This document shows positions 36,900 through 45,982 of a stretch of DNA of 64,000 bases, one piece after another. Where the stretch lies: NCBI GenBank assembly GCA_963844655.1, contig CAWJPA010000007.1, forward strand, positions 1,240,001 through 1,304,000, written 5' to 3'. This stretch comes from JASHPR01 sp963844655. Its GTDB lineage: Bacteria; Actinomycetota; Actinomycetes; Streptosporangiales; Streptosporangiaceae. The first letter of the stretch is position 1. Each line of letters begins with the position of its first letter. A program made the translations under genes and the position numbers. A model generated the notes under the pieces. It searched no databases and was not told the origin of the DNA. It was given only the letters and a program-made list of their open reading frames with translations.

Positions 36900-38099
36900 A
36901 TGAGCACCTTGACGCGGGCGCAGCCTGATACCGCAGTTCCGGCGCGGCTCCTCAGCGTGCCGCTGGCCGCCACGTTCCTGGCTGAGTTCACGTCGCTCAC
37001 CAGCTTCTTCCTGCTGCTGTCGGTGATGCCGATGCTGGCGGCGGCGGCCGGCGTCAGCAGCACCGGTGCCGGGCTGATCACCGGTTCCCTGCTGCTCGGC
37101 ACCGTGGCGGCCGAGGCCGTGGCCGCGGCAGCGATCAGGCGGTTCGGCTACCGGATGGTGCTCGCGGCCGGAGCCGTACTGCTCGGTGCGCCGGCCCTGG
37201 CCATGCTCGCACGCGAGCCCCAGGCCGTCATGGTGAGCGTCAGCCTGGTGCGCGGGTTCGGCTTCGGCCTGTGCGGCGTGGCCACCGGCGCGCTCACCGC
37301 CACGCTGCTGCCGCCCGAACGGCGCGGTGAGGGACTCGGCCTGCTCGGCCTGGTCTCCGGCGTCCCGGCCATTGTCGCGCTGCCGGCCGGGATCTGGCTC
37401 GCCGGGCACCACCTGGCCGCCGCGGCCGCGGCGATGGCGGCCACCGCGGGCCTGCTGTCGCTGGTGGCGGTCCGCTGGCTGCCGGGCGGGCGCGAGGCCC
37501 GGCCAGCCGCTCGGACCCGGCGGATGCCGGGCACCCGCAGGCCGCGGCGGCCGGGCGCCGCGCTGCGGCTGCCGCTGATCTTCGCCGCCGCCACCATCGC
37601 GGCCGGGGTGCTCGACTCGTTCCTGCCGCTCGCGAACGGGATCCCCAGCAACCTGGCCTCGGTCGCCCTGCTCGTGCAGGCGATCACCGCCACGCTCAGC
37701 CGGTGGCAGGCGGGCAAGCGCGGCGACCGGTACGGTCACGCCCGGCTGCTCATCCCCGCGCTCGCCGTGGCGGCGCTCGGCATGGCCGCGATGATGGCGC
37801 TGGGCTCGCCCGCGGTGATCTTCGCAGGCATGGTGCTGTTCGGCGCCGGATTCGGGGCGATCGAGAACGCGACGTTCGCGCTGCTGATCGAGCAGCAGCC
37901 GGAGGCTAAGGCCAGCGCGCTCTGGAACTTCGCCTACGACGCCGGGTACGGCGCGGGCCCGGCCGTCTTCGGCCTGGTCTGCGTCCGCACCGGCTACCCG
38001 GTGGCGTTCGCCCTCACCGGCGCGCTGATCCTCGCCACCGTCCCGGCCGCGTGGCGCGAAAGGCGCCGGCCGTCCTGGCGGGCGCGCCGGGCGGGCTAG
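36900..38099 (+). CDS. MFS transporter (12-TMS)
   Basis: Major facilitator of 399 residues with about 12 hydrophobic helices, for example LAATFLAEFTSLTSFFLLLS, GAGLITGSLLLGTVAAEAVA, GLLGLVSGVPAIVALPAG and VIFAGMVLFGAGFGAIENAT. Motif A-like RRFGYRMVL and the central arginine-rich loop RPAARTRRMPGTRRPRRPG are visible. Substrate unknown; the divergent MocR regulator suggests an amino compound, vitamin B6-related substrate or toxin. Its last four bases overlap the convergent hydrolase gene. Confidence 0.8.
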   Translation: MSTLTRAQPDTAVPARLLSVPLAATFLAEFTSLTSFFLLLSVMPMLAAAAGVSSTGAGLITGSLLLGTVAAEAVAAAAIRRFGYRMVLAAGAVLLGAPALAMLAREPQAVMVSVSLVRGFGFGLCGVATGALTATLLPPERRGEGLGLLGLVSGVPAIVALPAGIWLAGHHLAAAAAAMAATAGLLSLVAVRWLPGGREARPAARTRRMPGTRRPRRPGAALRLPLIFAAATIAAGVLDSFLPLANGIPSNLASVALLVQAITATLSRWQAGKRGDRYGHARLLIPALAVAALGMAAMMALGSPAVIFAGMVLFGAGFGAIENATFALLIEQQPEAKASALWNFAYDAGYGAGPAVFGLVCVRTGYPVAFALTGALILATVPAAWRERRRPSWRARRAG

Positions 38100-39169
38100 T
38101 CCCTGGCGGCCAGGAACTCGGTGACGAGGCGGGTGAACTCGCCGGGGTGCTCCAGGTGCGGCGAGTGCCCGCAGCCGGCCAGCACGTGCTCGGTGTACCG
38201 GCCGCCGGTGAGCTGGTAGCGGTCGAGCACGGCGCGCATCTGGCCCACCATCGGCTGGGCCGGGTACTGCTCGGCGCCGGGCCAGCCCGGCACCGCGCCG
38301 AGTGCGCCGAGATGGCCGAGGTCGACCAGGGACGTGTCGGACACGATCTGGTCGGCGTCGCCGCGGATCCACAGCACGTCCGGCCGGTCGGCGATGTCCG
38401 CGAACCCGGACACGTCGCAGTACGCGGGCGCGATCGCGTTGTTCACCCCCCGGGCTCCCGGCGCGGTGCCCGGCCAGTTGACCGACGCGGTCTGGTCTCC
38501 CGGGTAGTAGTCCTCACCGATGGCCATCTCGAGCATCGCGTCCACGAGCGCGTCCTCGAGCCCGTCCGGCAGGGCGAACGGCGGCTTCCCGTACAGGGTG
38601 GTGAGCACGTTGCGCGGCGAGGCCGGGTCGCCGGTGCCGCGGTCGCCGTCGGCGAGCCGCCGCACGAGCTCCGGGCTGGCGGTGCCGCCGCCGGACCCGG
38701 CGAAGTCCTCCCAGCAGGGCCTGCCGGCCACGTCGCGGGTGCCGCCGAAGCCGAACGGCGACATGGGGCTCTCCAGCACGATCGACGCGACCGTGCCCGG
38801 GTGGTCGATCGCGTACTGGAGCACCACGCCGGCGCCCAGCGACCAGCCGAGCAGGTGCACCCGCTGCCCGGCGGGCACCAGGCCGCCGCCGGCCAGCAGG
38901 GCGTGCAGGTCATCGGCGAAGTCCCGCAGGCCGCGCCGGGCGTCGACCGGCGACCGCTCGGACCGGCCGAAGCCCCTCAGGTCGGGAGCCAGGCAGGGCC
39001 GGTCCTCGCCGAGCACGGCCATGGTCTCGGCGAAGAACCGCGCCGATGACACGTTGCCGTGCACCAGCACCAGAACCGGCGCACCGCCCGAGCCGGACCG
39101 CAGCACGTGGGTGCGCAGCCGGGATGTGGCGACGTCGCTGGCTTCGACGGAATCGGGCAGGGAAGACAT
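38096..39169 (-). CDS. Alpha/beta-hydrolase (last gene of hydrolase operon)
   Basis: Alpha/beta-fold hydrolase of 357 residues. Seen: PVLVLVHGNVSSARFFAETM (oxyanion), LAPDLRGFGRSERSP, the nucleophile elbow LLGWSLGAGVVLQYAIDHPG, aspartate in LWIRGDADQIVSDT, and histidine in VLAGCGHSPHLEHPGEF. An insertion of about 120 residues between the core strands forms a large lid. ATG 39169 follows AGGA. It is the promoter-distal gene of a leftward operon of peptidase-like enzymes, 38 bases after the previous gene. Confidence 0.82.
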   Translation of the reverse strand: MSSLPDSVEASDVATSRLRTHVLRSGSGGAPVLVLVHGNVSSARFFAETMAVLGEDRPCLAPDLRGFGRSERSPVDARRGLRDFADDLHALLAGGGLVPAGQRVHLLGWSLGAGVVLQYAIDHPGTVASIVLESPMSPFGFGGTRDVAGRPCWEDFAGSGGGTASPELVRRLADGDRGTGDPASPRNVLTTLYGKPPFALPDGLEDALVDAMLEMAIGEDYYPGDQTASVNWPGTAPGARGVNNAIAPAYCDVSGFADIADRPDVLWIRGDADQIVSDTSLVDLGHLGALGAVPGWPGAEQYPAQPMVGQMRAVLDRYQLTGGRYTEHVLAGCGHSPHLEHPGEFTRLVTEFLAARD

Positions 39170-39207
39170 GAGGCGGTCCTTTTCCCGTGGTTGCTGCGAT
39201 GGCTGGA

Positions 39208-40068
39208 TCAGGAGGAGGCCGGGCCGCGGTAGGCCGGGCTGAGCACCTCGTGCAGGAAGTCGCGCATGACCGCCTGGAACGTGCCGAACTCCTCGATCTG
39301 CGGCGAGTGCCCCGACTTCTCGAAGATCACCAGGCGGGAGTCGGGGATGAGTGACGCGATGGTCTCGGCCGACGACACCGGCGTGATCCAGTCCGTGCGG
39401 CCCACGGTCACCAGCGTGGGGCAGCGCACCCCGGGCAGCTGCGGCTTGAGGTCGAAGGCGGGCATGTTGTGCTGGAAGCACCAGTTGTGCGCCTCGTGCC
39501 GGTAGATGCCGGCCTCGACGCGGGCGGCGGACCGCTCCGCGTCGTACTCGAAGTCGTACAGCGGGATGATCTCCGCCCACCGGGCCTTGAGGTCCTCATC
39601 GTCGCGGATCTGGCCGCTCCAGTACCGGTTGAAGTTATCCCAGTTGATCTCGACCCGGTCCTGGTGGCGGGCGTTCTCGAAGGCCCGGTCCAGGTTGGTG
39701 TTGTCCGGCGAGGTGTCGCGCAGGATCATCGCCCGGGTCCGGTCGGGGTAGGCGATCGCGTACTCCATCGCGATGAACCCGCCGTAGGAGCCGCCGGCCA
39801 CCACGATCTGCTCGGCGCCGATCCACTCCCGCAGCCCGTCGACGTCCGCGGCCCACTGGGCGTGCGAGAACGGGGGCTTGCCCTCGCTGGTGCCGCAGCC
39901 CCGGGCGTCGAAGACCACGACGCGCATCTCATCGGCCAGCGGCCCGAAGGTCGCCTTCGGCTCGCCCATCGAGCCGATGCCCCCGCCGCCGTGGTGGGCG
40001 ATCATCACCGGCGCGCCCTCGCCCAGGACCTCGACGTTGAGGTCGTTGTCGTTGATCGTCACGATCAT
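39208..40068 (-). CDS. Alpha/beta-hydrolase, prolyl aminopeptidase (S33)-like
   Basis: Hydrolase of 286 residues. The S33 layout is seen: MIAHHGGGGIGSMGEPKA (oxyanion), VVVFDARGCGTSEGKPP, the elbow VVAGGSYGGFIAMEYAIAYP, an aspartate in TVGRTDWITPVSS and the histidine in FEKSGHSPQIEEF. The sequence ARGCGTSEG resembles the proline iminopeptidase pattern. It may remove an N-terminal residue or hydrolyse an amide or ester. ATG 40068; 40 bases separate it from the M19 gene upstream. Confidence 0.8.
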   Translation of the reverse strand: MIVTINDNDLNVEVLGEGAPVMIAHHGGGGIGSMGEPKATFGPLADEMRVVVFDARGCGTSEGKPPFSHAQWAADVDGLREWIGAEQIVVAGGSYGGFIAMEYAIAYPDRTRAMILRDTSPDNTNLDRAFENARHQDRVEINWDNFNRYWSGQIRDDEDLKARWAEIIPLYDFEYDAERSAARVEAGIYRHEAHNWCFQHNMPAFDLKPQLPGVRCPTLVTVGRTDWITPVSSAETIASLIPDSRLVIFEKSGHSPQIEEFGTFQAVMRDFLHEVLSPAYRGPASS

Positions 40069-40108
40069 GGCCGCTCCCCTTGGCTAGTGACTCGTGCTGG
40101 CTGGCCCG

Positions 40109-41317
40109 CTACTGGCTGACCCAGATGGACTGCAGCGCCCGGTAGATGTTCCCGCCGAGCACGGCCCGGATCTCGTCGTCGCTGAAGCCGTGCTGGACCA
40201 GCCAGCCGCAGATGTTGGCGAAGTTCTCTGTGGGGTTCTCCAGCCCGTCGACGTAGGCGACCGGCTCGAAGGCCGGCCCCCGGAAGGCGCTGAGGCTCAG
40301 CAGGTGGGCGAAGATCCGGTGCAGGGCCACGTGGTCGCCGTACAGCGTGTCCGGGCCGAACGCGACGTGATCGAGACCGACCAGGTCGACGCAGTACCTG
40401 AAGTGGTCCATGACCGACTCGATCGTGTGCCGCGGATGCTCGCCCGACAGCGTGGTGTGCGGCGCGGCCGACATCCCGATCACGCCCCCGGTGCCCGCGA
40501 CCGCGCGCAGCACGTCGTCCGGCTTCATCCGGGCGGTGTCCCAGACCGCCCGGGCGCCCGCGTGGGTGATGAACACCGGCCGGTCGCTGGCCTCGCAGGT
40601 GTCCAGCGCGGTCTGGTCCCCGGCGTGGGAGAGGTCGATGGCCAGGCCGAGCCGGTTCATCCGGCGCACCGCCCGGCGGCCGAACGCGGTCAGGCCCGCG
40701 TCGGAGGTTTCTGACAGGCCGGCACCGAGCGCGTTCGCGTCGGAGTACGCGATCCCGATCTGCCGCAGGCCCAGGCCGTACAGCACGTCGAGGCGGTCGA
40801 TCTCGTTCTCGATCGGCGTGGCCGACTCCAGCCCGAACACGAGCCCGACCCGGCCGGACCGCTGCGCCTCGTCGATGTCCGCCACGGTGCGGACCACCAT
40901 CACGCGGCTCTGATGGGCCAGGTCGGCCAGGCGCATCCCGAGGTCGGTGATGATGTCGTTCCACCGCCACGGCGCGTTCCCGGTCACGCAGGCGGTGCCG
41001 TCCATCATGTTGTCGAACACCACCGTCATGCCCGACGCGGCCAGGCCTGCGTACGCAGCGTGCTGCCGCCCGGTGCGGTTGTACTCGGGGGTCTCCTCCA
41101 TCCGCAGCGGGAACCGGACCGGGTGATCGTGCAGGCTGATCACCAGACTGTCCCTGAGCAGCCGCGCGGCCCGCTGCTGGTCCGCTTCGGCCAGGCCAGC
41201 GGCCGCGTACGGGGGGACCCGGCCGAACTCGGGCGTCAGCTCGAAGCCGCGGAAGTCCTCGCCCGCGGTGAGGTAGGAGTAGGCGGTGTAGGTGTTATCG
41301 GCACTCGCATCAGTCAT
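40109..41317 (-). CDS. Membrane dipeptidase-like M19 (renal dipeptidase) enzyme
   Basis: Zinc dipeptidase of 402 residues in the amidohydrolase superfamily. Metal-site segments are visible: LVISLHDHPVRFPL (HxD), GLVFGLESATPIENE (bridging Glu), LAIDLSHAGDQTALD, RPVFITHAGARAVW and HVAFGPDTLYGDHV, as in renal dipeptidases. The family cleaves dipeptides, including those with D-residues at the C-terminus, and some beta-lactams. ATG 41317 is two bases after the M20 stop, so the pair is tightly coupled. No signal peptide, therefore cytoplasmic. Confidence 0.85.
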   Translation of the reverse strand: MTDASADNTYTAYSYLTAGEDFRGFELTPEFGRVPPYAAAGLAEADQQRAARLLRDSLVISLHDHPVRFPLRMEETPEYNRTGRQHAAYAGLAASGMTVVFDNMMDGTACVTGNAPWRWNDIITDLGMRLADLAHQSRVMVVRTVADIDEAQRSGRVGLVFGLESATPIENEIDRLDVLYGLGLRQIGIAYSDANALGAGLSETSDAGLTAFGRRAVRRMNRLGLAIDLSHAGDQTALDTCEASDRPVFITHAGARAVWDTARMKPDDVLRAVAGTGGVIGMSAAPHTTLSGEHPRHTIESVMDHFRYCVDLVGLDHVAFGPDTLYGDHVALHRIFAHLLSLSAFRGPAFEPVAYVDGLENPTENFANICGWLVQHGFSDDEIRAVLGGNIYRALQSIWVSQ

Positions 41318-41319
41318 CC

Positions 41320-42696
41320 TCAGCGCCGACCTCCGGCGGCGGCAAGACGGTTGGGCCCGTCGGCGAGCAGGCGCCACAGCTGCTCCCACGCCCGCATCCC
41401 CTCACGCAGCCGGCGGATGCGCAGGAACTCGTTGGGGGCGTGCAGCTTCTCGTCGGCGGTGGAGAACGAGAAGAAGAGCGTCTTGACCCCCAGCACCCGC
41501 TCGAACAGCTCCGTGGCCGGAAGCGTTCCCGGGATGCAGGCCAGCAGCACCTGCTGGTCCGGGTAGACGTGCTCGAGCGCGGCCGCGGCCGCCCGGATCG
41601 CCGGGTGACCGGGCGGGATCGTGTAGGCCGGCACCCGGGCCTCGTCGGGGTGCACCTCGGCCCGCACGCCCTCAGGGGCCTGCGCGGCGACATGGGCCAC
41701 GATGGCCTGGATCACCCGGTCCGGGTCCTGGCCTGGCACCAGCCTGCAGGACACGTTGGCCACCGCGACGTGCGGGATCACGGTGTACTTGCCGCCGCCG
41801 CACACCCCGTTGACCTCGAGCGTGGGCCGCTCCCAGAGACGCTCCAGGGTGGTGTACCCCGCTTCACCGTGGCCCTCGGCGAGGCCGAGTTCGCCGAGGT
41901 AGTGCGTAACAGAAAAAGGAACTGCGGCGATCTCGCGGCGGCGCTCATCGGTCAGCTCGGGAATGCCGTCGTAGAAGCCGGGGACGGCGACCGTCCCGTC
42001 CCGGTCGTGCAGGCTGGCCAGGATCTCGGCCAGCGCGTGCAGCGGGTTGGCGACCGTCCCGCCGTACCGTCCCGAGTGCAGGTCCGAGTTCGCGCCCTCG
42101 ACCGTGATGTCCATCGACACCAGGCCCTTGGACGCCACGGAGAGCGACGGCTCGCTCGGCCGCCACATCGCGCCGTCGGCGGAGATCACCAGGTCAGCCG
42201 CGAGCTCGCCGGCGTGCCGGGTGACGTACGCGGCCAGGTGCGGGCTTCCGATCTCCTCCTCGCCCTCGAACAGGAACTTCACGTTGAGCGGCAGGCCGCC
42301 CTCCTGGGCCAGGAACGCCTGGGCGGTCTTGAGCACGATGAAGACCGGCCCCTTGTCGTCGGTGACGCCCCGGCCGCGCGCGGTGTCGCCGTCCACGCGC
42401 AGCTCGAACGGGGGAGTAACCCACTCCGCCTCGTCCCCGGTGGGCTGCACGTCGTAGTGCCCGTAGACCAGGATGGTCGGCGCCCCCGGGGCACCCAGCC
42501 ACTCGCCGCGGACCACGGGATGGCCGTCGGTCTCGGTCACCCGGCCGCCGGCGAACGCGAGCTGGCCGGCCAGCCAGTCCGCCGCGGCGCGCATGGTCTC
42601 GGGGCTGGCGTCCCGGCTGACGCTCGGCACGGCCACGAGCCCGGCGAGTTCGGCCAGGTAGCCGGCGTCGCCGGGGTCAAAGGAGAGCACTGCCAC
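41320..42696 (-). CDS. M20 family dinuclear-zinc dipeptidase
   Basis: Metallopeptidase of 458 residues. Metal ligands are seen in ILVYGHYDVQPTGDEAEW, RGVTDDKGPVFI, FLFEGEEEIGSPHLAAYV, LVISADGAMWRPSEP and the C-terminal TADEKLHAPNEFLRI. The mid-domain LVSMDITVEGANSDLHSGRY is the dimerisation lid of this subfamily. It removes C-terminal residues from small peptides or acts on similar amides. GTG 42696 lies inside the end of the SDR gene (20-base overlap). Confidence 0.87.
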   Translation of the reverse strand: MAVLSFDPGDAGYLAELAGLVAVPSVSRDASPETMRAAADWLAGQLAFAGGRVTETDGHPVVRGEWLGAPGAPTILVYGHYDVQPTGDEAEWVTPPFELRVDGDTARGRGVTDDKGPVFIVLKTAQAFLAQEGGLPLNVKFLFEGEEEIGSPHLAAYVTRHAGELAADLVISADGAMWRPSEPSLSVASKGLVSMDITVEGANSDLHSGRYGGTVANPLHALAEILASLHDRDGTVAVPGFYDGIPELTDERRREIAAVPFSVTHYLGELGLAEGHGEAGYTTLERLWERPTLEVNGVCGGGKYTVIPHVAVANVSCRLVPGQDPDRVIQAIVAHVAAQAPEGVRAEVHPDEARVPAYTIPPGHPAIRAAAAALEHVYPDQQVLLACIPGTLPATELFERVLGVKTLFFSFSTADEKLHAPNEFLRIRRLREGMRAWEQLWRLLADGPNRLAAAGGRR

Positions 42697-43390
42697 CGTC
42701 GATCGCGATGATCTGCCCGGTCACCCAGGAGGACCGCTCGGCTACGAAGAACTGCACGCCGTTGGCGATGTCCGCCGGATCGCCCAGCCGCCGCATGGCG
42801 ATGCCCTGCACCAGCGCGCGCTGGCCCTCCTCGCCGTAGCCCTCCCACTGCTGCTCCGTGGTCGGGTTGGACCGGATGAACCCCGGCGCGATGCAGTTGA
42901 CCGTGATGCCGAACGGCCCCAGCTCGTGCGCCATCTGCCGGGTGAACCCGATCTGGCCCGCCTTGGCGCTGGTGTAGGCCTGGATCCCGGTCTTGCTGAC
43001 GGTCAGGCCCGCGGCGGAGGCGATGTTCACGATCCGGCCCCAGCCCCGCTCCTTCATTCCCGGCACGGCCGCCCGGGTGCAGTGGAACGCGCTGGTCAGG
43101 TTCGCGTCGAGGACCGCGTGCCAGTCGTCGTCGGAGATCTCCTCCAGCGGATGGCCGACCTGCCCGCAGACACCGCCGGCGTTGTTGACCAGGATGTCGA
43201 CGGGGCCGACCCCGGCGAAGAACTCCCGCACCGCGGCAGACTTAGTCAGGTCGGCGGTGTCCTTGTCGACCCCGTGGACGGCGGCGCCCGCGGCCCGCAG
43301 CGACTCGGCGATCCCGCCACCGATGCCGTGCGCGGTGCCGGTCACCACCGCGGTCTTGCCCGCCAGGCTGCCCGTGACTGGATCCGTCAT
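42677..43390 (-). CDS. Short-chain dehydrogenase/reductase (first gene of hydrolase operon)
   Basis: Classical SDR of 237 residues: cofactor loop VVTGTAHGIGGGIAESL, VDILVNNAGGVCG, catalytic serine region RIVNIASAAGLTVSKTG, and YTSAK with the Tyr/Lys pair. The acidic VDKDTADL after strand beta2 favours NAD(H). ATG 43390. It leads a five-gene operon with an M20 peptidase, an M19 dipeptidase and two hydrolases; an oxidation step before amide hydrolysis is a reasonable inference. Confidence 0.86.
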   Translation of the reverse strand: MTDPVTGSLAGKTAVVTGTAHGIGGGIAESLRAAGAAVHGVDKDTADLTKSAAVREFFAGVGPVDILVNNAGGVCGQVGHPLEEISDDDWHAVLDANLTSAFHCTRAAVPGMKERGWGRIVNIASAAGLTVSKTGIQAYTSAKAGQIGFTRQMAHELGPFGITVNCIAPGFIRSNPTTEQQWEGYGEEGQRALVQGIAMRRLGDPADIANGVQFFVAERSSWVTGQIIAIDGGSALL

Positions 43391-43514
43391 GCCGGATTGC
43401 TCTCGAACATTCGCACGATGAACTCGCCCTGCCTAGTGACTTGTGGGGTACCCGGAAACCTCTGGGATGATAACGCAACCATGCCATGCCGCGCAGATCG
43501 GGCACTATGGAGCC

Positions 43515-44301
43515 ATGCGGCAGCAAAGACTGGTTTTCGGCGAGGTGGCCGAGCTGTATGACAAGGCCAGGGCCTCGTACCCGGACGCGCTCATCGACGA
43601 CGTGATCGCGTTCGCGGGCGGCCCGGCGCTGCGCGCCGTCGAGGTCGGCGCGGGCACCGGCAAGGCCACGGCGGGGTTCGCCGCGCGGGGCCTGGACATC
43701 CTGGCCCTGGAACCCAGCGCGGAAATGGCGGCCGTGGCCAGGCGGAACTGCGCGCCGTACCCGCGGGTCAGGATCGAGCAGACGTCGTTCGAGGACTGGC
43801 CCGCGGAACCCGGCGGCTTCGGCCTGGTCTACTCGGCGCAGGCCTGGCACTGGGTCCGGCCCGAGGTCCGCTACCAGAAGGCGGCCGAGATCCTGATCCC
43901 CCGCGGCGCGCTGGCCCTGTTCTGGCACCGCACCGAGTGGCGCGACGAGCCGGTGCGGGACGAGCTGGAGAGCCTGTACCAGCGCCTCGTGCCCGAGCTG
44001 GAGGCCAGGAGACCCGGCTTCCCCGGGGTCGGGACCCGGGCGGCGGACAGCATGGCCGGCCAGGAGACCCGCGATTCCGGGCTGTTCACCGGCGTGACCG
44101 CGCGCACCTACCCGTGGCAGGCCACGTTCACCGCCGACTCGTTCACCGACCTGCTGCTGACCCAGTCGGATCACCGGCTGCTGCCCGAGGACACCAGGGC
44201 GGAGCTGTTCGGCGGGGTGCGCGAGATCATCGCGGCGCCACGACGGTCAGGTCGTGGTGCCGCACGCCACGCTGCTCATCCTGGGCCGCCGGGTGGACTG
44301 A
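43515..44301 (+). pseudogene. Class I SAM-dependent methyltransferase, broken near its end by a single-base insertion
   Basis: Methyltransferase of 261 residues after repair. It begins RLVFGEVAELYDKARASYPD, with SAM loop VEVGAGTGKATAGFAARGLD, ALEPSAEMAAVARRN, and the segment GLVYSAQAWHWVRPEVRY, typical of a widespread group of uncharacterised methyltransferases. Frame is lost at about 44233-44239; removing one base restores HDGQVVVPHATLLILGRRVD and a stop at 44299-44301. The unrepaired frame runs about 110 bases further with unrelated residues. ATG 43515 is chosen because homology begins there. Divergent from the SDR operon. Confidence 0.78.
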
Positions 44302-44325
44302 GGCCGGTCATCCCGGCCGGGCCGG

Positions 44326-45261
44326 TCAGGCCGGGCCCGCGGCCGCGAGGCCGGCGAGCAGCGCCCTGGTCCGCCGCTGGCTGGCCGCTGGGTCGCCGCC
44401 GACCGGGAAGATGATCGGCCAGAGCTCGGTGACGCCGGTCCCGGCCAGCGCGGCCAGCTGCTTCTCGATCTCGGCGTCCGGGCCGGTGATGGCCACCGCG
44501 CCGGGCGACGGCACGCCCTCGCGCTCCAGCAGCCTGCGGTAGTTGTCCATTCCCGCGTACCGGGTGAAGATCTCGTCGGCGGCCTGCCGGCCCAGTCCGG
44601 CGTCGGCGCAGGCCGCTACGGGGAGCGCCGCCACGACCCGGGGCGCGGGGCGCCCGGCCGCCGCGGCCAGCAGCCGGGGCACGATGTGCTCGCCCAGGCT
44701 GCGCGGGCCGGCCAGCCAGGTCACCACGCCGTCGGCGAGCTCCCCGGCCGCCTGGGTCATCAGCGGTGAGAGCGCGCCGACCAGCACCGGGACCGGGCTG
44801 GTGCCCGGCACCACGAAGCCGCCGTCCACCTGGTAGAACTCGCCGCGATGGCGGACGCTGCCGCCACGCAGCAGCGGGACCAGCACCGAGAGGTAATCCC
44901 GCATGTGAGCGGCGGGCCGCGCGTAGGGGATGCCGTGCAGGCCCTCGATCACCGGGCGATGCGACACGCCCACACCCAGGGTCAGCCGGCCGCCGCAGAG
45001 CGCCTGGGTGGTCGCGGCCTGCTGCGCGAGCGCCAGCGGATGCCGCGGGTAGGTCGGCACGATGCCCACACCCAGATCGATCCGGCTGGTCCGGGTGCCG
45101 GCCACGGCCAGGATGCCCAGCGCGTCCACGCCGCGCGAGAAATGCACGCTCCAGGCGGCCCCGAACCCGTCGGCCTCGGCCGCCGAGACCTCAGCCACGA
45201 TGTCCTGCGGGGCCATCGGCACGCCGATGACCTCCCCGCCCACCCCGATCGCGATCCGCAT
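44326..45261 (-). CDS. LLM-class flavin/F420-dependent oxidoreductase
   Basis: Luciferase-like TIM-barrel oxidoreductase of 311 residues. Seen: IVAEVSAAEADGFGAAWSVH, IDLGVGIVPTYPRHPLALAQ, GRLTLGVGVSHRPVIEGLHG, VPVLVGALSPLMTQAAGELA and DGVVTWLAGPRSLGEHIVP. The pattern resembles the TIGR03564 F420-dependent subgroup. It would use F420H2 or FMNH2 to reduce or oxygenate an unknown substrate. ATG 45261. Its stop is 24 bases from the convergent methyltransferase. Confidence 0.82.
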   Translation of the reverse strand: MRIAIGVGGEVIGVPMAPQDIVAEVSAAEADGFGAAWSVHFSRGVDALGILAVAGTRTSRIDLGVGIVPTYPRHPLALAQQAATTQALCGGRLTLGVGVSHRPVIEGLHGIPYARPAAHMRDYLSVLVPLLRGGSVRHRGEFYQVDGGFVVPGTSPVPVLVGALSPLMTQAAGELADGVVTWLAGPRSLGEHIVPRLLAAAAGRPAPRVVAALPVAACADAGLGRQAADEIFTRYAGMDNYRRLLEREGVPSPGAVAITGPDAEIEKQLAALAGTGVTELWPIIFPVGGDPAASQRRTRALLAGLAAAGPA

Positions 45262-45368
45262 TCCCTCAGCATGCGGCCGTGGCCCCGGGCCAGCACCATC
45301 ACGCCGGGGTAAAGCGCGGCACCTGCCTCGTCTCGTGGTGGCGAGGCGGCGTCACGCGGCCGCGTGGG

Positions 45369-45806
45369 TCAGCGGCCGCCGCTGACCCGCCGGCGGTAGA
45401 TGACGCCCCCGGCGCCGGCCAGGACCGCCAGGATCCCGAGCCCGAGAACCAGCCCGTGCTGGAACCCGGCCGTGCCGCCGCCGCCGGTCTGGGGGGCCAC
45501 GGTGGGGACCGGGGTGGCCGACGCCGGGACGGGAGTCGGCGTGGCCGACGCCGGGACGGGAGTCGGGGTGGCCGACGCCGGGACGGGAGTCGGGGTGACC
45601 GTCGGTGTCGGCGTGACGGTATCCGTGTCTGTGGGTGTTGCCGAAGGAGATGTGCTGGATGAGGATGAAGGGGGCAGTGCTGCCGAAGACGGAGATGACG
45701 TGCAGGCGGAGACTACCGCGGAAATGAGCAGGGCCACGATGGCGAAGCCGACGGCGGCCAGCCTGGTGCCGGACCCCGTTCCCGCAGCGGTGGCGTGCAC
45801 CTTCAT
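45369..45806 (-). CDS. Surface protein with lipobox-like signal and C-terminal sortase sorting signal
   Basis: Small exported protein of 145 residues. The N-terminal signal TRLAAVGFAIVALLISAVVS ends in a lipobox-like VSAC, followed by a Ser/Thr/Pro stalk with three copies of the nine-residue repeat PTPVPASAT. The C-terminus is a complete sorting signal: APQTG, the hydrophobic segment FQHGLVLGLGILAVLAGAGG and the positive tail YRRRVSGGR. It is therefore a candidate sortase substrate, the sortase being encoded divergently next door. ATG 45806 follows GGAGG. The function of so short a stalk protein is unknown. Confidence 0.75.
   Translation of the reverse strand: MKVHATAAGTGSGTRLAAVGFAIVALLISAVVSACTSSPSSAALPPSSSSSTSPSATPTDTDTVTPTPTVTPTPVPASATPTPVPASATPTPVPASATPVPTVAPQTGGGGTAGFQHGLVLGLGILAVLAGAGGVIYRRRVSGGR
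45514..45594. repeat. Three tandem 27-bp repeats in the surface-protein gene
   Basis: Units at 45514-45540, 45541-45567 and 45568-45594 are nearly identical (gtggccgacgccgggacg at each start) and encode the PTPVPASAT stalk. Copy number probably varies between strains. Confidence 0.85.
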
Positions 45807-45982
45807 GGAACCTCCTCATCCGTCCCGCAGCTGGCGGCACCGTTTCCCTGTCCTGCCACAGAAACCGGCGCCGGAAAAGCAAACGCGTGGTCGGCTCCTT
45901 CGCTGCCCACGCCGGCTGAAGGCGGGCCCCCGAAAGCGCCGAGGGCCATAAAGTTAACGCCCATAGACGGCACAGACGTGTA

